Source of the DNA: a virus
Direction: 5' to 3' (one strand)
Virus record (IMG/VR): IMGVR_UViG_3300033144_002153
Span: 1-32,066 of that record
DNA: 32,066 nucleotides
Part shown: positions 23,217 to 28,807 of the stretch, in pieces
How positions within the stretch are numbered: the first letter of the stretch is position 1
How the letters are laid out: each line of letters begins with the position of its first letter
Program-made: the position numbers and the translations under genes
The notes under the pieces: model-generated
The model's database searches: none
The model's input: the letters and a program-made list of their open reading frames with translations, nothing else
Told to the model about the DNA's origin: nothing

Positions 23217-23609
23217 ATGGCTGGACAATATTCGGTAAAAGAAACAAAAGAAGTTTTAGATCTAGGGTTCGCGCTGACTGGTGCAATCATCGCATCAAAA
23301 GAATCTAACGGCGGTTTTGGTATGGAAGACTTAGGCAATCTAATGATTGTGTGGCCTTCTGTCTCAGGAGCTGTTGATAAGATCGGTGACGTTCCTAAAG
23401 AGTTGGGCGAGTTAGACGCGGCTGATGTCGCAGAGTTACTTGCTCATGCAAAGTCTAAGCTGGGTGATCATTTGACAGACGATGTTCTGACTAAGAGAAT
23501 CTCAGCTGTATTAAAATTAGTTTTAAGTGGTGCAGAAGCAGTATCGGAATGGCAAGACGCAGCGCCAGCAGCGCTGCCAAATGCCGTACCAGTACCGGCA
23601 CCAGTATAA
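23217..23609 (+). CDS. small helical protein of lysis region
   Basis: A 130-residue protein with TAGGGAGAGAGTT upstream. It reads as helices: SVKETKEVLDLGFALTGAII, then a segment ending VPKELGELDAADVAELLAH, then TKRISAVLKLVLSGAEAV and a Pro/Ala-rich tail. I recall similar short proteins (KE-x-KE-x-L-x-LG start; ELG-x-LD-x-A-(D/E)-x-AELL centre) near lysis genes of other phages, without assigned function. No clear membrane helix is present, so it is not an obvious holin. Confidence 0.6.
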   Translation: MAGQYSVKETKEVLDLGFALTGAIIASKESNGGFGMEDLGNLMIVWPSVSGAVDKIGDVPKELGELDAADVAELLAHAKSKLGDHLTDDVLTKRISAVLKLVLSGAEAVSEWQDAAPAALPNAVPVPAPV

Positions 23610-23637
23610 TAGTTGTTTCGTCGCAACCGAGGTCAGT

Positions 23638-24411
23638 ATGAGATTGTCCATTATATTAGATTCGTTCTTTAGAGTGGTCATTTTCGTGCTGGCTATCGCT
23701 GCTATTTGCAGCTTTTCCGGGTGTGGCGGTCTCTCTAAAAAAGAAACTGCAAAGCTCATACCCGCTGTACACTATGCCTATGACGCAAGAATCTGGATTA
23801 CTAATACAGAGCATTTTGACGATGCACTTCCTGTACGCGGCTATGGGGTCGCTGACTATAGTTCTAATGGTACATACTGGATAAAGGTAAAGTCACACAA
23901 CGACAAGAAATTAATTGATCAGTTAACCTTTGCCTCATGCTCACGCGATGACCAGGTGGTATTTGATAAAGCACAGCGAGAGGTCAAGTACGAGTTCACA
24001 CCTACTGAGGATGAGAGAAACGGATGTCCATTAGAGATATACTCGCTATCAAAAGAGGGTAAACATTCTTGGGGTAAAATTTTCTTCCAATCGCCTGATA
24101 CATACTCGCTTCCGGCGTGGATATCTTGTGGCGGTATCGCTGGCTGGAGTGGTGCTAAGTCTCAGAACAACGCGGGTGTGTCGGCATGCATGGCTAGAGA
24201 TGGCAGCTTGCAATCAATAAGATTCGATGACCCGGTTGAGTATTATGCAGATGGAAAGTGTGCCACCGCTGCTAGTGCTGATAACAAAAAGTGGTCGTAC
24301 CACATGCCTAACCGAGACTGCGAAATGTTATTTAAAGATATCAAGACTGGCGCCATGCACTTGTTGTATCTGATCGGCTGGGAGAAACACATGTACAGGG
24401 GATCTGACTAA
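23638..24411 (+). CDS. phage lipoprotein, 257 aa
   Basis: The N-terminus has a signal peptide (FFRVVIFVLAIAAIC) followed by the lipobox F-S-G-C with Cys at residue 29, so it should be lipidated and held in the host envelope. The mature domain is about 230 residues, soluble, with several Cys that could form disulfides and beta-rich stretches (NGTYWIKVKSHNDKKLID). The ATG at 23638 is chosen because GAGGTCAGT gives a ribosome site and the signal starts there. Possible roles are outer-membrane exclusion or receptor blocking; it is larger than usual outer spanins. Confidence 0.7.
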   Translation: MRLSIILDSFFRVVIFVLAIAAICSFSGCGGLSKKETAKLIPAVHYAYDARIWITNTEHFDDALPVRGYGVADYSSNGTYWIKVKSHNDKKLIDQLTFASCSRDDQVVFDKAQREVKYEFTPTEDERNGCPLEIYSLSKEGKHSWGKIFFQSPDTYSLPAWISCGGIAGWSGAKSQNNAGVSACMARDGSLQSIRFDDPVEYYADGKCATAASADNKKWSYHMPNRDCEMLFKDIKTGAMHLLYLIGWEKHMYRGSD

Positions 24412-24638
24412 TGGAAGCAGGAATAGGTTTACTAATGACTGTGCTCGGCTGGGTGTTTAAGCGCCTGGTAGCTAACGGAGCTGTGTCAGAACAGCAGATG
24501 AAGAACTTTGAATCGTGGCGTGACGCTGTTGAGAAGAGAACTAAGAAACTATCGGCAACACCTAGCAGGATCAACAAACTACTGGGGAGAGCGCGTGCAT
24601 CGAAGAAAAAAGACACCAGAACAAATAGTAAAAGGTGA
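24411..24638 (+). CDS. small membrane-associated basic protein
   Basis: A 75-residue protein. Residues 3-22 are hydrophobic or amphipathic (AGIGLLMTVLGWVFKRLVAN), and the rest is basic with a Lys/Arg-rich end. One short helix could insert into the membrane, which would fit a holin-like or pore-forming helper next to the lysis genes, though it is short for a classical holin. The ATG overlaps the lipoprotein stop (TAATGG), and the 3' end overlaps the nuclease gene by 44 bases. Confidence 0.55.
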   Translation: MEAGIGLLMTVLGWVFKRLVANGAVSEQQMKNFESWRDAVEKRTKKLSATPSRINKLLGRARASKKKDTRTNSKR

Positions 24639-24996
24639 GGTGCTGGCATGGTTCGATCTTGTCTTCCCTCGGATGGTCATTTGGGTTAACTCAAATACTG
24701 GTGTGTTTGACCCTAAGACTAGAGGATTTAGAAAACGAACGGGTCGATACTACCCTAACGGAATATCGGACCTTCTAGGCGTACTTCCAGATGGAAGGTT
24801 TCTTGCAATTGAACTCAAGGCGGGTAAGTCAAGCCGGGCCACTAAGGAGCAGATCGTCTTTATCGACCGCATCAACAACGCGGGTGGGCTTGCTTTTGTG
24901 GCTCGCTCTTCTGATGACTGCGAGAAGTTTATGGCAGAATACTTAGTTCCGAACACATCCGGGTCGGGTGCGTCTTGTCCGGGCGACTGTGCTTAG
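24595..24996 (+). CDS. VRR-NUC domain nuclease
   Basis: A 133-residue nuclease of the PD-(D/E)xK type with VRR-NUC layout: Glu15 in an N-terminal helix, ISDLLG with Asp59, FLAIELKAG with Glu73-x-Lys75, and a helix with Gln (EQIVFIDRINNAGG). Standalone VRR-NUC proteins of phages act on branched or junction DNA, a role useful in recombination or packaging. The GTG at 24595 is preferred because GGGGAGA lies six bases upstream; a longer frame from 24508 is also open. The 3' end overlaps the convergent gene by 68 bases. Confidence 0.82.
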   Translation: MHRRKKTPEQIVKGEVLAWFDLVFPRMVIWVNSNTGVFDPKTRGFRKRTGRYYPNGISDLLGVLPDGRFLAIELKAGKSSRATKEQIVFIDRINNAGGLAFVARSSDDCEKFMAEYLVPNTSGSGASCPGDCA

Positions 24997-25780
24997 TCCA
25001 GTTGTAATACGTGTCGAAAACCTTGTCCAAACCGCCGCGAATAGCAACACTGATTGTCCATGTCGCATTACAAGACGAGTATATCCATAGCCAGTACTTT
25101 CTAGGCTTTCCATGCTTCTCCCAAGAAAGCTCGATGTTCTTAGTTCTAATGTAGGACAGCTGATGGCACGATGACCTCGGGGCGATGGCATAGCCCAATG
25201 TAATGATTGTCGCTCCCGCATACCAAAGGGCTTCAACAGCTGTAGGCTTAAACCCGGCGCACATCATATAATAACCAGTCTCACTGGGAACCTTGATCCT
25301 GCTGATGTTGGGATTGTCTGGGTTCTGATTGTCTAACACCCAATGAGTCTCTCTACCCTTGTCGCATATCTCCCTTGCATAGGGCAGATCGAACCTAAGT
25401 GACAGCGAGCAGATGCCGTTATAGTTGTCGTGTGGGTTTGCTGAGTCAGCACCGGCTGATTGTTTTCTGTGGTACAGCCCCTTTATTCTGTCTCCGTTTT
25501 TGTCGTAGACGAAGCAGGACTCGATTGCACTAATCGCGTGTTCTCTAAGGGGACTAACATCGTATCCCTTATCGACGAGCCTTTGCACAACCGCTGCGAA
25601 CCATACCGGCCAGTTGTCGGAATCGGCATCTGCAATTGGGACTTTATGTCGGTCAAGCTGCATGCACCCATTTTGTGCAAGATAGTATTTCTTGATGTGG
25701 GTAATCGGGTCTCGCTTAAACTCTTCGATTTCTTTTCTTTGTAGCTCAATCTCTAGCTCCCTGTTGTTTGTTGCTGCCAT
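24929..25780 (-). CDS. uncharacterised 283-aa phage protein
   Basis: The function is unknown. The first 35 residues are a charged helix (RELEIELQRKEIEEFKRDP). The body contains KYYLAQNGCM, PHDNYNGICSLSL around residue 120, ETHWVLDNQNPDNPN, a hydrophobic ALWYAGATIITLGYA segment, and several conserved-looking His, Asp and Cys. I recall the H-D-N-Y-x-G-(I/V)-C-x-L-S pattern from other unassigned phage proteins; the repeated helical hydrophobic segments could be an alpha/alpha barrel. The start overlaps the upstream stop (TAATG), with AAAGG as ribosome site. It is the last gene of the minus-strand operon. Confidence 0.7.
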   Translation of the reverse strand: MAATNNRELEIELQRKEIEEFKRDPITHIKKYYLAQNGCMQLDRHKVPIADADSDNWPVWFAAVVQRLVDKGYDVSPLREHAISAIESCFVYDKNGDRIKGLYHRKQSAGADSANPHDNYNGICSLSLRFDLPYAREICDKGRETHWVLDNQNPDNPNISRIKVPSETGYYMMCAGFKPTAVEALWYAGATIITLGYAIAPRSSCHQLSYIRTKNIELSWEKHGKPRKYWLWIYSSCNATWTISVAIRGGLDKVFDTYYNWTKHSRPDKTHPTRMCSELSILP

Positions 25781-25974
25781 TATTTTATTACCTTTGATCT
25801 GCATTCCTGACAGCACCTGTTGTGGTTGCCCTCACTTGTAAATCTTACACCACACGTTATGCACTCCCGCTTCTTAAACAGGTTGCCGATGGGTGGCATG
25901 TCTAGAAGCTCACGCATGATGTTTATCGATGTCTTAGCCTGTATATAGTTGTTTGGTTCTCTACCTGTTGTCAT
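25780..25974 (-). CDS. small zinc-ribbon protein, 64 aa
   Basis: Positions 38 onward carry CITCG...CCQEC, a four-Cys zinc ribbon, after a helical N-terminal part (SINIMRELLDMPP). ATG at 25974 is preferred, with GGGGGGCAG before it; the frame is also open to a GTG at 26022. Such short ribbons often bind nucleic acid or a partner protein. It is coupled to the following gene by TAATG. Confidence 0.6.
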   Translation of the reverse strand: MTTGREPNNYIQAKTSINIMRELLDMPPIGNLFKKRECITCGVRFTSEGNHNRCCQECRSKVIK

Positions 25975-26105
25975 CTGCCCCCCAGCAAAAAGTTTGGTGA
26001 CGACCCACGAAGGGCCGCGCACCAGGCTTGTTTTGGATAACAGCTAAGCCACAACGCTATTGCTCTATTTATATACATTACCGCTGAGCAAGCGGCACCC
26101 GCGAA

Positions 26106-26438
26106 CTAAAAAGGTATATCGTCTTCTGTAAACTCCGGCTTTGGAACAGCGCCTTTAACTTCAAGCGGCGGCTGGTTGGCTGGGGCTTGATAATTAGCCT
26201 GGTTGTTTGGCTGCATCTCTTTAACCTCATTGTATATGCCCACATGTGTATGTTTGCCCTTACCTTTGTCATCATCCCTTTTTGTGAAGATAGATGTCTC
26301 AAGCTCAAATTTATGCTCGCATTGCGGGCATTTTATAAACCGAATAAACAGCTTAATAAACCGCGCTCCTGTTGTCTTGACTGTATAGGCGTAACCCCTC
26401 ACTAATGGGCCGTCTTTAAATTGTTCGTTGTCGCTCAT
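26106..26438 (-). CDS. SSB-like protein with acidic C-terminal tip
   Basis: A 110-residue protein ending FTEDDIPF, almost identical to the conserved tip of bacterial single-stranded DNA binding proteins (DDxPF) that recruits repair and replication partners. It is preceded by a flexible Pro/Asn/Gln-rich linker, also as in SSB. The N-terminal 65 residues are beta-rich (GYAYTVKTTGARFIKLFIRF) with a CPQC pair and a Lys-rich loop, which is short for a standard OB fold. Its start overlaps the Rad52-like stop (ATGA). ssDNA binding is inferred, not shown. Confidence 0.6.
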   Translation of the reverse strand: MSDNEQFKDGPLVRGYAYTVKTTGARFIKLFIRFIKCPQCEHKFELETSIFTKRDDDKGKGKHTHVGIYNEVKEMQPNNQANYQAPANQPPLEVKGAVPKPEFTEDDIPF

Positions 26439-26941
26439 AACCATTCGTCTCCATCTTGTTGTGCTTTAGGCTGTGCATTGTTTTGATTAGCCGGGTGCTG
26501 TTGTTTCTGTGTTTGTTTCTTAGGCGGTGTCACGTTACCTTTATAGACCTCATTACCGATACCAAACCAAGACGCACACTTTGACAAGCAATCGGTCTTA
26601 GCTGACTTGTATGAGTCGCCCTCGTTAGCCTTGAATACGGCGTACCCGATACCAGAATGGGATGCGTTCCAGCTTTTACCCTCAGTAGAACAGTTGATAA
26701 GTCCCACTCTTAGTTCCCCGAAGTAAAGTATGCCGTTCTGACCCTGGTCAAACTTGCCTACTTGCTCCCATCCATCGTAACCGAATACCTGATTAAGTCG
26801 TTCAACAACACATTGAGCCTTAACCGATGTCAGCGGGAAACCTCTAGAGTTATCCAAGGTCATCGCATCATCGGGAAAGTCTTTAATCAGTCGCATGTAT
26901 GTTGTGTCTGGTTCTTTTTTTATTACTTTTGTATCTTCCAT
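26435..26941 (-). CDS. Rad52-like single-strand annealing protein
   Basis: A 168-residue protein with the compact Rad52-type annealing core: FPLTSVKAQCVVERLNQVFG near residues 35-55 (the VxxRLNxVFGxDGW motif), strands around YFGELRVGLI, and SYKSAKTDCLSKCASWFGIG followed by NEVYKG. The last 35 residues are a Gln/Asn/Pro-rich tail. It would anneal complementary ssDNA in phage recombination, together with the SSB-like protein next to it. Start ATG 26941 fits the motif spacing and the leaderless promoter; the frame is open further upstream. Confidence 0.8.
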   Translation of the reverse strand: MEDTKVIKKEPDTTYMRLIKDFPDDAMTLDNSRGFPLTSVKAQCVVERLNQVFGYDGWEQVGKFDQGQNGILYFGELRVGLINCSTEGKSWNASHSGIGYAVFKANEGDSYKSAKTDCLSKCASWFGIGNEVYKGNVTPPKKQTQKQQHPANQNNAQPKAQQDGDEWL

Positions 26942-26947
26942 GAGCAC

Positions 26948-26976
26948 TAGATACAACGACCCGTAAACGAGATCAA
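26948..26976 (-). promoter_or_regulatory. predicted leaderless promoter for Rad52-like operon
   Basis: Read on the minus strand: TTGATC (-35, 26976-26971), a 17-bp spacer, and TATCTA (-10, 26953-26948) lie six bases before the ATG at 26941. No Shine-Dalgarno precedes the gene. Confidence 0.4.
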
Positions 26977-26988
26977 CAAGAAAATGTA

Positions 26989-27017
26989 GTGACACTAAAA
27001 TAATAATAGTGTACTGT
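26989..27017 (+). promoter_or_regulatory. predicted leaderless promoter for gene at 27024
   Basis: GTGACA (-35, 26989-26994), a 17-bp spacer and TACTGT (-10, 27012-27017) lie six bases before the ATG at 27024. It diverges from the Rad52-like promoter; the two -35 elements are 12 bases apart. Confidence 0.4.
26992..27012. promoter_or_regulatory. operator-like inverted repeat between divergent promoters
   Basis: ACACTA (26992-26997) and TAGTGT (27007-27012) form a perfect 6-bp inverted repeat around an AT-only 9-bp spacer. It overlaps the plus-strand -35 and touches its -10, so a bound dimer would block that promoter and could affect the divergent one. Confidence 0.4.
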
Positions 27018-27023
27018 AGTGGT

Positions 27024-27395
27024 ATGGAAGCTACCGAATGCCCAACATGTCAGTATGTGTCATCTAACGACACATGCCCATACTGCCTGTATACCCGGAT
27101 ACAAGACAGCGGCGCTAAGGGGCTAAACACCGCAAAGAGGCGCAAGGATAGGGCAGTGGGCATAAGGGCCGCTATAGGGGCCATCAAGGGCTTGGGGGCT
27201 ATGCTGCTGCTCACATCACTAGGCTGTGGCGTGGTTAAAACGAATGATTCGATATCGGACGACTACGCAACCGAAATAGTTTACCAATACGAGCTTAATC
27301 ATGTATTGACATATAGTGATAGAGTTGCTCTAAGAGACATAGCAAAAAGACAGATACTCACAGCAATAGAGGAGCGAGAAAGTAATGGATTATAA
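27024..27395 (+). CDS. zinc-ribbon protein with internal membrane/lipobox segment
   Basis: A 123-residue protein. CPTC (residues 6-9) and CPYC (18-21) make an N-terminal zinc ribbon. A basic stretch follows (TAKRRKDR), then a hydrophobic helix GLGAMLLLTSLGC (about 56-68) resembling a lipoprotein signal with Cys68, and a polar helical C-terminal domain of about 55 residues. The full-length form would be a membrane protein with cytoplasmic zinc ribbon. Alternatively an internal GTG at 27156, with a signal-like start, could make a small lipoprotein. No family is recognised. Confidence 0.55.
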   Translation: MEATECPTCQYVSSNDTCPYCLYTRIQDSGAKGLNTAKRRKDRAVGIRAAIGAIKGLGAMLLLTSLGCGVVKTNDSISDDYATEIVYQYELNHVLTYSDRVALRDIAKRQILTAIEERESNGL

Positions 27396-27413
27396 AGGGA
27401 ATGGAACTAGTAC

Positions 27414-27575
27414 ATGAGTATCATCAAACAGATCAGAGACAAGTGGCTGCAAACGCGCGTGAGCAAAGAAGAGAAGCGGCTTTACTCGCTGCTGTCAAAG
27501 AAGAGAGAGAAAGATTTATCAGTAATAGTTAGAGAGCTTTTGAATAAGGAAGTTAAAAAGGAGAAAGTAGCATGA
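27414..27575 (+). CDS. small ribbon-helix-helix-like protein, 53 aa
   Basis: The protein reads TRVSKEEKRLYSLLSKKREK then DLSVIVRELLNKEVKK: a strand-helix-helix order with L-S-x-I-V-R-E-L-L in the last helix, typical of Arc/MetJ-type DNA-binding dimers. It is highly charged. It overlaps the next gene by four bases (ATGA), so both are made from one message. A repressor or regulator is likely; the palindromes at 26992 and 31578 are candidate targets. Confidence 0.55.
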   Translation: MSIIKQIRDKWLQTRVSKEEKRLYSLLSKKREKDLSVIVRELLNKEVKKEKVA

Positions 27576-27823
27576 CAGTACCGATGACTGAGCAATCAAT
27601 GATGAGCCTAAGAATGCACCGACTAAGCGCAGCGGCTGGTAAGCTGGTAAGTTTAATGAACGGTGTCAAACCAATGAGTGAAGTACACCAGGACTTTAAA
27701 TACGCCACCGAGCGCAGAAGACATGACGCAGCTATGAAGACACTGGCTGACCTAGAAGAAGAGGGCGTGCTTTCTTTTAAGACTTACTTGGATGTAGAGA
27801 CTAAATCAACCGAGACTTCTTAG
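27572..27823 (+). CDS. small helical, possibly DNA-binding, protein
   Basis: An 83-residue protein coupled to the RHH-like gene, with AAAAAGGAGAAAGTAGC before its ATG. The centre and end (SEVHQDFKYATERRRHDAAM, then KTLADLEEEGVLSFKTY) look like a helix-turn-helix with a following strand, as in small winged-helix proteins, but this is a visual impression only. The pair organisation also resembles toxin-antitoxin or antirepressor couples. It overlaps a convergent minus-strand gene by 23 bases. Confidence 0.55.
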   Translation: MTVPMTEQSMMSLRMHRLSAAAGKLVSLMNGVKPMSEVHQDFKYATERRRHDAAMKTLADLEEEGVLSFKTYLDVETKSTETS

Positions 27824-27947
27824 GTTTCTTCTTAAAGAGATACTTGTAGCACGCTGCACAGACGAACAGCTCCATACTCACGTTGATAGCGATGAATAGC
27901 GCCTGGATGAATAACATAATATAACTAGGCTGATAAACGAGATCCAT
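27801..27947 (-). CDS. small minus-strand membrane protein, 48 aa
   Basis: On the minus strand an open frame of 48 residues contains one long hydrophobic helix (YIMLFIQALFIAINVSMELF, residues 9-28), a CAAC pair and a basic C-terminus (YLFKKKPKKSR), obeying the positive-inside rule. It has no Shine-Dalgarno, but a perfect TATAAT lies exactly six bases before its ATG, as in other genes of this phage. It is convergent to, and overlaps by 23 bases, the gene ending at 27823. Confidence 0.45.
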   Translation of the reverse strand: MDLVYQPSYIMLFIQALFIAINVSMELFVCAACYKYLFKKKPKKSRLI

Positions 27948-27953
27948 CTATTA

Positions 27954-27959
27954 ATTATA
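27954..27959 (-). promoter_or_regulatory. -10 element, leaderless start of 48-aa gene
   Basis: TATAAT read on the minus strand lies six bases before the ATG at 27947. No clear -35 is visible 16-18 bp further upstream. Confidence 0.35.
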
Positions 27960-28042
27960 ACATGGGTAGGCAAGACCACCCCCGGCTTTTCTTATTGATA
28001 AAGACTCCGTAGGGTGGTATCTATTAACTTAGTGAAAGTAAA

Positions 28043-28078
28043 GATAGACCTAGAGTTACATTCTTAACTCAATCTATC
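28043..28078. other. two-tier hairpin
   Basis: GATAGA (28043-28048) pairs with TCTATC (28073-28078), and inside it GAGTTA (28053-28058) pairs with TAACTC (28065-28070) around a 6-base loop; a 4/2 internal loop separates the stems. All twelve pairs are Watson-Crick. No U-tract follows, so it is not an ordinary terminator. Confidence 0.6.
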
Positions 28079-28106
28079 AAGATAAAAAGCAGACACTCAC
28101 AGGATT

Positions 28107-28130
28107 TACCGTAGCTGTCTAAACACGGTA
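28107..28130. other. hairpin TACCGT / ACGGTA
   Basis: TACCGT (28107-28112) and ACGGTA (28125-28130) form six perfect pairs around a 12-base loop. It lies in the same non-coding stretch as the two-tier hairpin; it could act as RNA structure or as a protein-binding inverted repeat. Confidence 0.45.
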
Positions 28131-28228
28131 GTTCGATCGTAGCCTTAGAGAAATCTAGCGGTCAGGTTAATTTTATCAACATGCGAAGGTAGCTCAGTAG
28201 TAGTACTGGGCGAGTGGGATAGATTGAA

Positions 28229-28531
28229 ATGAAATTGCATACAAAAGAAATAGTGTGGGAACACAATCGTGATGAGTATCTACGGAGGGTCGCTGTACCC
28301 GGTGGATGGATTTACACTGAGTTTCTTCATACTAAACTTTCTTCTGTATTCGTTCCAGATCAGTCTGTAGGGGAAAAGCAAAGCCCAGCCCGTGATGATA
28401 GGACTAATTCAATTACAGATGAGTTGCGAAAGGAAATACAGCGTTGTGACGTATGTAATAACATTGGAGATGTTTTTACTCTTTGTTTTATACACAACGA
28501 CACCGTTTCTAAGCAACTCAACCTGATATAA
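28229..28531 (+). CDS. hypothetical protein, 100 aa
   Basis: The function is not recognised. The N-terminal half reads like a real beta domain (KEIVWEHNRDEYLRRVAVPG, then GWIYTEF). The C-terminal half has CDVC and a further Cys-x-x-His (CFIH) that could bind zinc. There is no good Shine-Dalgarno and no clear -10 at the usual distance. Just beyond the middle of the stop region another frame stays open to 28605 and looks protein-like, so the C-terminus may be frameshifted. It is flanked by non-coding DNA on both sides. Confidence 0.5.
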   Translation: MKLHTKEIVWEHNRDEYLRRVAVPGGWIYTEFLHTKLSSVFVPDQSVGEKQSPARDDRTNSITDELRKEIQRCDVCNNIGDVFTLCFIHNDTVSKQLNLI

Positions 28532-28807
28532 CGGCTCAAGAGTTTGTCGGCTGGTATAACGACCACCGATTTAATACAGTAGGTTCTACTGAGGTAAGAA
28601 TTTAGGTCTGGTGTCTCAGGAACACTGGTTAAAACCCACCTTATGAAAAGGGTGCCTTACTTCTTTTCTGAGTAGAACTCCTGTAGCGGCTTAGTATTGG
28701 GATACTCGTTGAGAGTTACAAGTCTAAATCCTATAATGCGTAAGCACAGTAGGGTAGGGGAATAACGTTAGTTCGCCCCAAGGTAGAACCTGACAAAAGA
28801 GGACAGA
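28532..28807. other. non-coding stretch before HNH gene
   Basis: No supported gene is present. It holds hairpins, for example CTGGTGT with ACACTGG (two G-U pairs) near 28610, and AGTAT (28693-28697) with ATACT (28702-28706), and it ends in a strong promoter (28709-28737) and a leader of about 65 bases to the HNH gene. I looked for group I intron core elements and could not find them. Confidence 0.5.
28709..28737 (+). promoter_or_regulatory. strong sigma70-type promoter for HNH gene
   Basis: TTGAGA (28709-28714), a 17-bp spacer and a perfect TATAAT (28732-28737) match the consensus in 11 of 12 positions. Transcription would start near 28744, giving a leader of about 64 bases with AGAGGACAGA as ribosome site, unlike the leaderless starts elsewhere. 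Confidence 0.7.

Larger units (their letters stand above)
27960..28228. other. non-coding stretch with several hairpins
   Basis: No supported gene lies in these 269 bases. They contain ACCACCC near 27974 and GGGTGGT near 28013 as a long-range inverted repeat, a two-part hairpin at 28043-28078 and a hairpin at 28107-28130. There is also a GGTAGCTCAGTAG string near 28186 that resembles a tRNA D-arm but has no matching anticodon or T-arm. It may contain a structured RNA or the control region for the gene at 28229. Confidence 0.5.

Noticed and set aside
27974-28019. ACCACCC / GGGTGGT pair as a terminator
   Set aside because: The arms are about 30 bases apart and no U-tract follows the second arm; it is reported only as part of the structured stretch.
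28183-28215. tRNA-like string GGTAGCTCAGTAGTAG
   Set aside because: Only a D-arm-like piece is visible; no anticodon stem, T-arm or acceptor pairing could be found around it.
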